From Bacillota bacterium (GTDB lineage: Bacteria; Bacillota; UBA4882; UBA8346), in assembly GCA_029776205.1 (NCBI GenBank), contig JAKOTQ010000043.1, forward strand, positions 1-64,000: a stretch of 64,000 nucleotides of DNA, given 5' to 3'. Each line of letters starts with the position of its first letter. The stretch's first letter is position 1. Positions 9,174-17,169 of this stretch are shown here, piece by piece. Position numbers and translations under genes: made by a program. The notes under the pieces are model-generated. The model made no database searches. It saw only the letters and a program-made list of their open reading frames with translations, and had not been told where the DNA came from.

Positions 9174-10031
9174 TCAGGAGAGAGCCTCTTTAAAAATCTT
9201 TTCGAAGACATCCAGGATATGGTCGGCTTCAATGAGAGGATTGACCTGATTGTTGTGATAATAAGGTTCCAGTAAATATTCCCGGTAGAGCTCATCATTT
9301 TGGTCCAATTCGATAATATGTTCGATGAGCGTTTCTTCATCGGGAAAATCATAATAATTGATAAAACTTTTAGGATTGAAATCCAGATGAACCAGGGGAT
9401 TTCCCCAATAAATCGGGAGACTGTGGACGAGCATCGGATGGATCAGCTTCTCCGTAGTGTAACCCGGGTATTCCGAATTTTCAAAAGCAATGGTAAATTT
9501 GTAATCTTTTATAAAGGCCAGCTTTTCCCGGGTGAACCCGCCTAAGGGTTTAGCGATATTATTCAAGACCTTTCCGGCAGAATCGACGGGTTTATATTTG
9601 GATAACCGTTCAAAAAACTCAATGCGTTTCGTCCCTAAAGGGTTAGAGTATATAAAGTTGCAAAATTTGGTCTTTTCTTTGATAATGCGGTCGACGTCGA
9701 AATCCTGTTTTACGAGTAACTCCGGAGACTCCAGATATAACACATAGATAGGCAATCGATAGTGGTTCTCTTGTTGAAGATGGTCAAAGGAGAAGGCAAA
9801 ATGACATTCATTAAAGTCAGGCCGGACGTTTTCTCCGGTATAAAAGACTTTATAACAATGGTATTTTTTATGTTCTGAACCAAAGACAGAGTAAAACAGC
9901 ACTTCCGGCTCGTCGGACAATTCAATGGAAAAACGTTTTTGCAGCAAATGTAAAAAGAAGTTATCACAATAATGACTGGTTTGATGAAGCGTCGGCCAAA
10001 AGTCCGTAAATTTAATGGGGATTTTTTTCAT
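9174..10031 (-). CDS. Alpha-1,3-fucosyltransferase, GT10 family (copy 2)
   Basis: A 285-residue paralogue of the next gene with the same GT10 signatures (FIKDYKFTIAFENSEYPGY, YWGNPLVHLDFNP, FYTGENVRPDF, AFSFDH). Differences cluster in the N-terminal acceptor-binding half and around residues 150-170. The C-terminal GDP-fucose half is nearly unchanged, which suggests altered acceptor choice with the same donor. GGTGA lies 4 nt before the ATG. The first gene of the leftward run, divergent from the GT11 fucosyltransferase. The 5' flanks of the two copies share a short CATATTATTCRTGG block, so the duplication included upstream sequence. Confidence 0.9.
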   Translation of the reverse strand: MKKIPIKFTDFWPTLHQTSHYCDNFFLHLLQKRFSIELSDEPEVLFYSVFGSEHKKYHCYKVFYTGENVRPDFNECHFAFSFDHLQQENHYRLPIYVLYLESPELLVKQDFDVDRIIKEKTKFCNFIYSNPLGTKRIEFFERLSKYKPVDSAGKVLNNIAKPLGGFTREKLAFIKDYKFTIAFENSEYPGYTTEKLIHPMLVHSLPIYWGNPLVHLDFNPKSFINYYDFPDEETLIEHIIELDQNDELYREYLLEPYYHNNQVNPLIEADHILDVFEKIFKEALS

Positions 10032-10233
10032 CCGGTCACCTTTGGATAGGAATGTTTACGATCATATTATTCATGGCTCAAGGTGTATGCACAGCGCTAA
10101 AAAGCATAACTGTTTGCAATATGTAACATGATCCCGTACTCTAATCCCGGAGATGAAGTACTTGAAGGGCCATGGCGGCATAAAATGAAAAGATAAACCA
10201 AGCAGACTGGTAATTTTAAGTGGAGAGGAAACG

Positions 10234-11058
10234 ATGGTTATCATTCAGTTAACAGGCGGATTGGGAAACCAGATGTTTCAGTATGCCACAGCCAGGCGGC
10301 TGGCCTGGTTTTTAGAAACACCGTTGAAATTAGATGTGACATTGTATCAATATGATCCGCTACGGACTTTTGGATTGCATCATTTTAAGATTAGCGGAGA
10401 AATCGCTGATCCTGAAGAAATATTCTGGATTAAGCAGATCAAACATCTGAAAGAGCAAGGATTCAGCGTGAATTGGGAGCTGATCCATGGCTTTTCGCCG
10501 GAGGAACCCGATGTGTATTTGGAAGGATATTGGCAGAGCGAGAAGTATTTCAGGGATATCCGGGAAATCATCTGCGAAGAATTTTCTTTAAAAGAGGAGC
10601 TTGATGCCGAAAACCTGGAATATTTGGAACGGATTAAAACTTCGGAATCGGTATCTATCCATATCCGCCGGGGCGATTATGTGACCAACCCTACCGTCAA
10701 TTACTTGCACGGTGTATGTATATTGGATTATTACAGCCGAGCTATGGAGGCTATGGCGCAGTGCCTTGAAGAACCTCATTTTTTTATTTTTTCCGATGAT
10801 ATTCAGTGGGGGAAGGACAATTTACCACGAGATTATCCATTGACCTTTGTCGATATCAATGGGCCGGACCGGGATTTTTACGATTTATTCCTGATACGTC
10901 ATTGCAAACATCATATCATCGCCAACAGTTCCTTTAGTTGGTGGGGGGCTTGGCTTTCCGACCATCCGGGAAAATTGGTTTATGCTCCCCAAAAATGGTT
11001 TCAGGGATATTCCCATGACACCCGGGATCTCCTTCCGGAACATTGGAACCGAATATGA
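10234..11058 (+). CDS. Alpha-1,2-fucosyltransferase, GT11 family
   Basis: A 274-residue protein. Seen: the N-terminal GGLGNQMFQYATARRLA motif, SVSIHIRRGDYV (the HxRRGD GDP-fucose-binding motif shared by alpha-1,2- and alpha-1,6-FucTs), and C-terminal NSSFSWWGAWL, all diagnostic for GT11. It should add L-fucose alpha-1,2 to a terminal galactose or similar sugar. Divergently transcribed from the GT10 pair and followed 10 nt later by a GT-A glycosyltransferase with which it forms a two-gene operon. Start ATG preceded by GGAGAGG. With the GT10 enzymes it could build di-fucosylated (Lewis y-like) ends. That combination is inference. Confidence 0.93.
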   Translation: MVIIQLTGGLGNQMFQYATARRLAWFLETPLKLDVTLYQYDPLRTFGLHHFKISGEIADPEEIFWIKQIKHLKEQGFSVNWELIHGFSPEEPDVYLEGYWQSEKYFRDIREIICEEFSLKEELDAENLEYLERIKTSESVSIHIRRGDYVTNPTVNYLHGVCILDYYSRAMEAMAQCLEEPHFFIFSDDIQWGKDNLPRDYPLTFVDINGPDRDFYDLFLIRHCKHHIIANSSFSWWGAWLSDHPGKLVYAPQKWFQGYSHDTRDLLPEHWNRI

Positions 11059-11068
11059 AGGAGAGAGC

Positions 11069-11749
11069 ATGATGGCTAAAATTTCATTGATCATACCCTA
11101 TCAGCCGGATCATGGCAGACGGGATTTTGTCTGGTCTTTTGTCTACGCCCGATACCAACGGCTTATGCCGGATGTGGAGCTTTGTATCGCTGGCGATGAT
11201 AGTGAACTTTTTAGTAAGGCCAGAGCAGTAAATCGGGCAGCAAAACAGGCAACGGGAGATGTTTTCGTCATCGTTGATGCGGAAGTGGTTTTTCATCCGG
11301 GGCTGCTTCATCGTGTTCTAGCTGAGATTGACCACCATCCCTGGATAATTCCGTTTACCAATGCCTACCGGTTGACGAAAGAAGCCAGCGACCGGCTGAT
11401 GGAGGAAGGATTGCCGGATGAGATCGTGATTGATGAGAGTGACATTGAAGATCGTCAATGGGTTGTTGGCAGCTATATGAATGTAATGACCCGTGCTGCC
11501 TTTGAGAAGGTGGGAGGCATTGACGAACGTTTTGAGGGGTATGGATTCGAAGATGTGGCTTTTGCATTATCCTTGGATACGCTCTGCGGCAAGCATTATC
11601 GGATGGAAGAAACGATCTATCATTTGTGGCATCCCATGGCTGAAATCCATCATAAAAATATCCGGAATAACCATGACTTATATTTGCGGTACCAGGCAGC
11701 TGAAGGAAATGTTGAAGCGATGCGACAATTGATTGCGGAACGTTATTAA
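11069..11749 (+). CDS. Galactosyltransferase-like GT-A glycosyltransferase
   Basis: A 226-residue protein with ISLIIPYQPDHGRRD at the N-terminus, VFVIVDAEVVFHPGLL (VDAE at the DXD position), and the C-terminal GIDERFEGYGFEDVAFALSL motif shared with GT2/GT7 C-domain proteins such as chondroitin-polymerase-like and galactosyltransferase-like enzymes. The track ORF starts earlier inside the GT11 gene. The ATG at 11069 follows AAGGAGAG. Next to GT11, it may add the hexose that GT11 then fucosylates. The donor sugar is not determinable from motifs alone. Confidence 0.75.
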   Translation: MMAKISLIIPYQPDHGRRDFVWSFVYARYQRLMPDVELCIAGDDSELFSKARAVNRAAKQATGDVFVIVDAEVVFHPGLLHRVLAEIDHHPWIIPFTNAYRLTKEASDRLMEEGLPDEIVIDESDIEDRQWVVGSYMNVMTRAAFEKVGGIDERFEGYGFEDVAFALSLDTLCGKHYRMEETIYHLWHPMAEIHHKNIRNNHDLYLRYQAAEGNVEAMRQLIAERY

Positions 11750-11751
11750 TC

Positions 11752-11797
11752 AAGCGGGAAAACGAAGAGTTCATCTTCATCTCCCGCTTGTTCTTTT
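11752..11797 (+). terminator. Rho-independent terminator
   Basis: CAAGCGGGA / TCCCGCTTG stem, extended by an inner GAAGA/TCTTC pairing, followed by TTCTTTT. It ends the GT11 operon and may also act on the convergent GT2-TPR operon. Confidence 0.8.
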
Positions 11798-13541
11798 ATG
11801 AAAGGTTAAACTTATAGTTCATCAACTGCCGTATGGTATCGGTTTTTTCATCGATGAATCGGATCAACGCCGTTGCACTTTCGGGAGATAAGGCAGTTAG
11901 CGTCCGTATACCTAACGATGCGAGGTTTATAAATAATGGCAATGTTTCGGAAAGGCTTTCGGAATCCGGAATAAAGGATAAACAACGTTCAATGATAGAT
12001 AAAATCCTTTCTACAACTGCGGTTTCCTTTGTGTTTTCGGGTATACCGGATAAGGTGTTTTTTGTGGCTAGTGTTGTCATAGTTAAGATAGCCGTGGCTG
12101 TTTCCGCCAATTGGTCCGGGCCTGATAAAGCGCTGGCTTTCTCCGCTGCCGCAGGATAATCTCCCAAGAGCAGCAAGGCCATGACTTCTTCCGTGGCTGT
12201 TTCCGGATCGACGGTTTCATATGACGTGCGCAATTGGCCGATCCGATGCAAGGCTTTCTCCGGGTTTCCGGAGTAATTTTCGTACCGTGCCAACCGTTGC
12301 TGGAGCAGGTAGGTATCTGCAGCTTGGTTCTTTTGAAGGGCTTTTTCCAGGCAGCGATTGGCGAGACGATAATAACCGATGTCAAAGAGCAGTTCTCCCA
12401 GGAAAAGGGCTTGATCGGTCGTTTGAATCATTTCCGAATCAAAGAGAGCGTTAAGGACAGTTGATGGATCGGATAGAGCCGATTTCATCAGGAATAATCG
12501 TTGCAACGGCTTATAAAAATGGGGGTTTGCCGTAATCGCCTGCTGGTAGTATTCTTCCGCTTTCGGATATTCTTTTTTCATTTCGTGGCAAAAGCCCAGA
12601 TGGTACAGGGAAAGAAAGCTTTCCGTCCCCACTGTGTGAAAATACCCAGGGGCCGGTCTTGGGCATTCGACTGCTTTCATAAACCATTTGATGGCCAAAG
12701 GGTATTCCGCTTTTCCTTCAAATATGACCCCTCCTTCAAAGTGCAAATCGCAATAGTCGGGATAACGTTTGGTTTCCCTGATACAGATGCCAATGGCTTC
12801 GGCATGTTTGCCTAATGCGTTTAAACATCGGATCAAATAACGAATGAGCACCATACGGAGAATGTCATCGGACTGAGTCGAGTTCAATGCCTTTTGAAGG
12901 TGGGGTAGGGCTTCCTCGTATTGTTTTAAATGAAATAATTCTAAACCCATGGCATAATGAACAAGGCTGCTTTCGGAGTCCATCCGTTGCAATATATCCA
13001 GGTTACGTTCGTGTTTGGCGCGGGATAATGATTCCGGGGTTGATATCCGGTGAATGATGGGTTTTGTCACATTCAGGCATTTGGCAGTGGCGGGTAGTTG
13101 GAGTGTTTCATAGACTCGCCCCTCGAAACGGTAATCGGGATCGCGCCTAAAAAGTCTCAAGTCCGGGAAGGTATCCTCCGTTTCGTGATCGGGGGCATTT
13201 TGGTAGAGGTTCAAGCAAAAGGCGTCGGTATCGGGGTGCTGCGTTAATAATCTCTCCAGACCGCTTGTCGTCTCTTCCAACCGTTCATCGGCGTTCATTA
13301 TCAAAACCCAGGAAGTGGTCAGCTGGTCTATACTGAAATTTCGGGCAGCACTGAAATCATCATCCCAGGAAAATTCGAATACTTTATCTGTGTATTGTCT
13401 GGCGATGGCCTTGGTTTCATCAGTCGAACCGATATCGACGATCACCATTTCCTGGACTTGGCCTTTAACGCTTTCAAGACATTGGGCCAGATGATCCTGG
13501 TCATTGTGGACGATCATGGCTAAACCGATGGTCGGTTGCAT
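11796..13541 (-). CDS. GT2 glycosyltransferase with TPR tail
   Basis: A 581-residue protein. N-terminal GT2 domain (about 1-180): TIGLAMIVHNDQDHLAQCL, VIVDIGSTDETKAIA (D-x-G-S-x-D), SWDDDFSAARNFS, and VLIMNADERL, where NADE replaces the usual DADE. The rest (about 200-460) is helical with TPR-like repeats (YAMGLELFHLKQYEEALPHLQKAL, FHTVGTESFLSLYHLGFCHE). This is the SunS-like/TPR glycosyltransferase architecture, some members of which glycosylate proteins. Start ATG 10 nt after AAAGGAGG, inside the upstream gene end (5-nt gap), so tightly coupled to its paralogue. It lies next to the small surface protein genes. A protein-O-glycosylation role is an inference. Confidence 0.8.
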   Translation of the reverse strand: MQPTIGLAMIVHNDQDHLAQCLESVKGQVQEMVIVDIGSTDETKAIARQYTDKVFEFSWDDDFSAARNFSIDQLTTSWVLIMNADERLEETTSGLERLLTQHPDTDAFCLNLYQNAPDHETEDTFPDLRLFRRDPDYRFEGRVYETLQLPATAKCLNVTKPIIHRISTPESLSRAKHERNLDILQRMDSESSLVHYAMGLELFHLKQYEEALPHLQKALNSTQSDDILRMVLIRYLIRCLNALGKHAEAIGICIRETKRYPDYCDLHFEGGVIFEGKAEYPLAIKWFMKAVECPRPAPGYFHTVGTESFLSLYHLGFCHEMKKEYPKAEEYYQQAITANPHFYKPLQRLFLMKSALSDPSTVLNALFDSEMIQTTDQALFLGELLFDIGYYRLANRCLEKALQKNQAADTYLLQQRLARYENYSGNPEKALHRIGQLRTSYETVDPETATEEVMALLLLGDYPAAAEKASALSGPDQLAETATAILTMTTLATKNTLSGIPENTKETAVVERILSIIERCLSFIPDSESLSETLPLFINLASLGIRTLTALSPESATALIRFIDEKTDTIRQLMNYKFNLS

Positions 13542-13546
13542 TCCTT

Positions 13547-15541
13547 TTAAACCTCCTTTGATGGCTGAACCGGTAATGGATGGTCCGGAAAATATTGTGC
13601 GGCTTTTTCCGTAATTTGCTGCCGTAGATGGCGATAGCTTCGGATCAATGCCTGGTAATACTGGGGACGGTGAGCATCTTTGTTACAGGCTAATGCCAGC
13701 CGGTAATAGGTTGATGCTTCCAGATGACGGCCTTGTTCTTCATGGGTTTGGGCCAGCAAATAATAACACTCACTGGAATTAGGATGCTTTTTCCAATAAT
13801 GCTTGAAGAAATCGGCTGCTAACTCAAAATAGCCGTATTTATGAAATACTGTTCCGAGCTCTTTTGAAATATCCGTCAATTGCTCCATGGATAATTCCTT
13901 GATGAGGTGCTGGATCAATTCTATCTCGGATAAATCCAGTGCCCGAATGAAGATATAGGATAATGCTGCACTACAGGAAGGGCTTAGGGTGAATGATGCG
14001 GTTTCGTCGGATTCCGGCAGGGCCTGTGACAGATGCTTAGCCAGGAGCTGATGAAGAATGAGTATCAGTTGTTTGATATCTGAAGGCAGGCTTGAATTCA
14101 GCAGGGTTTGACGGAAAGTGGCCACTTGTTCCAGGTCTTTTTTCAGCCAGTGATTGAGAAATTGCTCAAAGGCGGCATTGATAAAAAGAGGATGGTCTTG
14201 GGTAAATGATCGGAGAATAGCTGCGGCTTCTTCTTCCTGGCCTTGCTGGAATAAACAAACGGCCTTCCATACATTGGCCTCAGCGGGAAATTCCCGGCTC
14301 TTACTCGCTTTTTCCAAATATTCCAGGGCAAGGCCGAAAGCAGACTGTTGAAAGAGAATTTTGCCGATGTGCAGTACGGTGAGAGGTGATTCATCGCGGA
14401 GGAGGGCTTCCAGTTTAGCTTTAGTTTCGCCGGGGGCTCGTCTGGGGTTGAGCAAAGCAATGAGTTTTTCCAAAGCCGGGGTGAAGTTGGGATTGGCGCG
14501 GACTGCCTTAGCATATTCGTTGATCGCTTCACCATACTCCATGAGTTCTTCGGCAATTATGCCCAGTTGATAATAGGAGAGAAAGCTGTGGGTGCCGTTA
14601 ACTGAGGCATAATGAACAGGTTGATCCGGGGTATTGATTGCATTGTTAAAATATGTGCGGGCCAATGAATAATCACCGATTCCAAGGCTGGCTAATCCTC
14701 CAATATAGTGGAGATCGGCAAAGAAGGGCAGATGTAAAATGCCGAATTTAACCAGCTGAAGCGCTGTTTCATATTCATTGAGCATCAAATGGGATGTGAT
14801 GAGTGCTCGAAGTAACTTCGGAACGAAATGCGTATGAGGATCAAGGCCGGCTGATGCCTTTCTCAGTTCGGGGATGGCTTCAGCATAACGTTTGGCATAG
14901 AAGAGCTCTTCGCCGTAATGATAGCGAAGCATAGCATTGTCCGGATTTTTTTCCAGTTCCCGCTGGAGCAGCCGGAGATTGCGATTGCGCTTGTCTTTCG
15001 CTTGAATCCGATGTTCGCGAAATCCGGTATGCCAGATGGCGATGTTTTCATTAACCCGTATGACTGCTTTAGGGTTGTTTTCCAAAATCGAATCGAGAAT
15101 CTGTTCGTGAATGGCATGTTGGAAACGGTATTCCTTGCGGTTGCGAAACAATCGGAACACCAGGTCGGCACGGATTTCATGATGGTTATCATAATCCAGC
15201 TGATTGAGGATTTTGATGAAATAACCTTCGACCTCGGGATCGGTTATTCCCTGTCGTAAAGCATCTTTACTTTGAGGAACGAGTATTTCATCAGCGTCCA
15301 AAAAGAGGATCCAATCTCCCTGGGCCAATTGCAACGAATAATTACGGGCTTCACTGAAATCATCATTCCACTGGAAGTGATGGACCTTAGCACCCAGTTT
15401 TTCAGCGATTTGAGGTGTATCATCGATAGAACCCGTATCGACAACGATCATTTCATCGACCAGATCTCGTACGCTTTCCAAACAGGAACCGATGGTGTCC
15501 GCTTCATCTTTGACAATCATACATAAACTCAGTTTGGTCAT
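13547..15541 (-). CDS. GT2 glycosyltransferase with TPR tail (paralogue)
   Basis: A 664-residue protein with the same layout as the next gene. GT2 domain: LSLCMIVKDEADTIGSCLES, IVVDTGSIDDTPQIA, HFQWNDDFSEARNYSL and WILFLDADEIL (intact DAD). From about residue 200 to the end are TPR-like helical pairs (LRYHYGEELFYAKRYAEAIP, YYQLGIIAEELMEYGEAINE, SECYYLLAQTHEEQGRHLEAS). The TPR region is longer than in the paralogue. RBS AGGTGG upstream. The first gene of a two-gene leftward operon, downstream of the three small surface-protein genes on the same strand. TPR regions in such enzymes usually hold acceptor proteins or partner enzymes (family knowledge). Confidence 0.82.
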   Translation of the reverse strand: MTKLSLCMIVKDEADTIGSCLESVRDLVDEMIVVDTGSIDDTPQIAEKLGAKVHHFQWNDDFSEARNYSLQLAQGDWILFLDADEILVPQSKDALRQGITDPEVEGYFIKILNQLDYDNHHEIRADLVFRLFRNRKEYRFQHAIHEQILDSILENNPKAVIRVNENIAIWHTGFREHRIQAKDKRNRNLRLLQRELEKNPDNAMLRYHYGEELFYAKRYAEAIPELRKASAGLDPHTHFVPKLLRALITSHLMLNEYETALQLVKFGILHLPFFADLHYIGGLASLGIGDYSLARTYFNNAINTPDQPVHYASVNGTHSFLSYYQLGIIAEELMEYGEAINEYAKAVRANPNFTPALEKLIALLNPRRAPGETKAKLEALLRDESPLTVLHIGKILFQQSAFGLALEYLEKASKSREFPAEANVWKAVCLFQQGQEEEAAAILRSFTQDHPLFINAAFEQFLNHWLKKDLEQVATFRQTLLNSSLPSDIKQLILILHQLLAKHLSQALPESDETASFTLSPSCSAALSYIFIRALDLSEIELIQHLIKELSMEQLTDISKELGTVFHKYGYFELAADFFKHYWKKHPNSSECYYLLAQTHEEQGRHLEASTYYRLALACNKDAHRPQYYQALIRSYRHLRQQITEKAAQYFPDHPLPVQPSKEV

Positions 15542-15657
15542 GACTAAACCACCTATATCATTTTCGCGGTATTTCAGTCTAATATATTAAAGCTGGAAAT
15601 TTCCCGTGTCTTATTTGGGTATAACCATGATTTTATCTGGTAAAATCAGGACGAAAG

Positions 15658-15692
15658 GTTAAAAACAATCGCCGCTTTCCAAACGGCGATTG
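15658..15692 (-). terminator. Rho-independent terminator of surface protein 1
   Basis: On the minus strand CAATCGCCG / CGGCGATTG stem followed by TTTTTAA, just after the stop of the 15704-16150 gene. Its stem is nearly the same as that of the terminator at 16190-16222, consistent with duplication of the gene plus terminator. Confidence 0.85.
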
Positions 15693-15703
15693 CTAAGTTT
15701 ATA

Positions 15704-16150
15704 TTAACCGGCTACAGCCATGCCTTCAAAATTTTCCGGCCCGCTTCTGACAATGGCACCGCCCGCGCTGTTTTGGACGAATAGTGAGTAATTAATCTGT
15801 CCCGGAGTCAGCGGATTGGTCGGTGGATTGAGATCTGCGGCATTGATAGCAATGGTTTTCGTGGTGTTGGAATCTAAAACATGGACTGCAGAAAATATCG
15901 GGGTTCCGCCAGCCGGAACTGACGGGTCCGGATTATTTCGGACGATGGTAATGAAAACGGTGGCAGGTGTCAAACCTGCTGTAACGCCGATGAGGCCTTG
16001 CAGTTGGACCCGGACACCGGTAGCATTACCGACGATTAATCCGATGCTCCCGACTAGACTGGGATTAATAGCCGAAGTGGACATGATACTGTTGGGAGAA
16101 CCGAATGTCGTTGACCCAATACTGGCCCGGTAATCTAAAAGGGTAGCCAT
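15704..16150 (-). CDS. Small surface (exosporium protein C-like) protein, paralogue 1
   Basis: A 148-residue protein rich in Gly, Ala, Thr, Asn and Val with no cysteine, no signal peptide and a predicted all-beta character. It starts MATLLDYRAS, has GSIGLIVGNATGVRVQLQG, then FITIVRN, INAADLNPP, GQINYSLFVQN, and ends ENFEGMAVAG. From memory this pattern (short M-x-x-LLDYRAS opening, GxxGL-V...R-V-L-G, F-I-R, and final F-G-A tail) is like exosporium protein C of Bacillus. A profile search is needed. Start ATG 6-8 nt after GGAGGG. The track start at 16231 lacks a site. Lack of a signal peptide fits assembly on the spore from the mother cell. Confidence 0.6.
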   Translation of the reverse strand: MATLLDYRASIGSTTFGSPNSIMSTSAINPSLVGSIGLIVGNATGVRVQLQGLIGVTAGLTPATVFITIVRNNPDPSVPAGGTPIFSAVHVLDSNTTKTIAINAADLNPPTNPLTPGQINYSLFVQNSAGGAIVRSGPENFEGMAVAG

Positions 16151-16189
16151 CAGTTTCCCTCCTTTCGGTGGACTGAGAACGGGATGATT

Positions 16190-16222
16190 TGAAAAATCGC
16201 CGTTAGAATAACGGCGATTTTG
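16190..16222 (-). terminator. Rho-independent terminator of surface protein 2
   Basis: AATCGCCGTTA / TAACGGCGATT stem with a 3-nt loop, followed on the minus strand by TTTTTCAAA. Ends the 16298-16753 gene. Confidence 0.85.
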
Positions 16223-16297
16223 GATTTTCAAACGACTGAATAATAATTAAAGGATATATAAAAGGAATATTACTCCTTTTTATCCGTGATATTCTCG

Positions 16298-16753
16298 TTA
16301 GTCAGCTGCAGCAGACCCGTTGAAGTTTTGCAAGCCGTTGTACGTAGGCGCAAATATACCGTCAGCATCGGTCGTTGCAAACAGGGCATAGGTCAGTTGT
16401 CCGGGAGCATCCGGGTCTGTGGCGGCCGGAGCAATATCAGCAGCGGATAATGAGAATGTAAACGGTGTCGCTATAGTCACCGGCGGAATGCCGAAGGTCT
16501 GTCTGAAGACTTCGGTTCCTGCGCCCGGAGTGGTTAAATTGGCAACTGTTGTTCTCTCAATAAAGAGCGTCAAGGAACTTCCAGTTAAGGAGATAGGTTG
16601 AAGGATACCAACTGTTGCTTCTAAATCAGTTCTGATATTGGTTGCGGAATTCACGATCAAACCAATACCGCCAATATAATCAGCAGCCGGGGCCGTTGAT
16701 ACAGTTCCGGCTCTCGCTCCTTGACTGGTTCGTTGATCTAAAAAGGTAGGCAT
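16298..16753 (-). CDS. Small surface (exosporium protein C-like) protein, paralogue 2
   Basis: A 151-residue paralogue of the neighbouring gene: MPTFLDQRTSQ opening, YIGGIGLIVNSATNIRTDLE, a Ser/Thr-rich strand SLTLFIERTTV, LSAADIAPA, GQLTYALFATTD and the tail NGLQNFNGSAAAD. Many Thr/Ser residues could be O-glycosylation targets (inference). ATG preceded by CAGGAGGTGAAA. Monocistronic, with its own terminator and a long upstream region that is duplicated in front of the deleted copy. Function: most likely a structural layer protein. No enzymatic motif. Confidence 0.6.
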   Translation of the reverse strand: MPTFLDQRTSQGARAGTVSTAPAADYIGGIGLIVNSATNIRTDLEATVGILQPISLTGSSLTLFIERTTVANLTTPGAGTEVFRQTFGIPPVTIATPFTFSLSAADIAPAATDPDAPGQLTYALFATTDADGIFAPTYNGLQNFNGSAAAD

Positions 16754-17150
16754 GTTTTTTCACCTCCTGGTATAATATATTTCTCGTTTATCCAGGAGTT
16801 GTTGATATTTTTGCATTTTCATATCGTTCAAGGTAACAATGGGGTAATGGAATGATATGCTTAGATATCATTAATATCAGAAATCCAAATAAAGGAAATG
16901 CAAAAGGAATTGATATAATGTGTTAATCTGCCACAGCAGTACCGTTGAAGTTTTGCAGGCCGTTGTAAATAGGCGCAAATAACGGGTCAGTATCGGTCCG
17001 TGCATACAATACATAGGGATCCAAAAAGGTAGGCATGGTGTTTCACCTCATGGAGTAATATATTTTTTATCTATCCAGGAGTTGTTGATATATTTGCATT
17101 ATCATATCATTCAGATAACAATGGGGTAATGGAGTGATATGTTAAGACTG
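16754..17150 (-). repeat. Duplicated upstream (promoter/leader) region of surface protein genes
   Basis: The roughly 105 bp upstream of the 16298-16753 start (16754-16858) and those upstream of the deleted copy (17037-17145) align almost end to end. Shared blocks include CCAGGAGTTGTTGATAT, TTTGCATT, and AACAATGGGGTAATGG. This marks duplication of gene plus control region. In minus-strand reading both copies contain CATATCAYTCCATTACCCC about 90 nt before the ATG. The CATATCAYT piece resembles a sporulation sigma -10 (CATAnnnT), but I cannot define a matching -35. Confidence 0.75.
16923..17036 (-). pseudogene. Internally deleted copy of the surface protein (37 codons)
   Basis: Not in the ORF track. 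On the minus strand an ATG (17034-17036) after AGGTGAAACACC encodes MPTFLDPYVLYARTDTDP..., ending FNGTAVAD then TAA. The first six residues match the paralogue start and residues 7-37 match its last ~32 residues (YALF-T-DADG-FAP-YNGLQNFNG). About 115 central codons are missing, yet the reading frame is kept. It may be a decaying remnant or a small peptide that is still expressed, because its ribosome site and upstream region are intact. Confidence 0.8.
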
Positions 17151-17169
17151 TCATTATGAACACAAAGAT

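Larger units (their letters stand above)
8207..10060 (-). repeat. Tandem gene duplication of GT10 fucosyltransferase
   Basis: Two adjacent GT10 genes of 861 and 858 bp with about 965 bp periodicity, high identity and a shared short upstream block. The copies are diverged (not assembly duplicates), with substitutions concentrated in the 5' half of the genes. Confidence 0.8.

Noticed and set aside
8207-10031. Assembly duplication of the GT10 gene
   Set aside because: The two copies differ at many residues and in their upstream sequence, so they are true paralogues.
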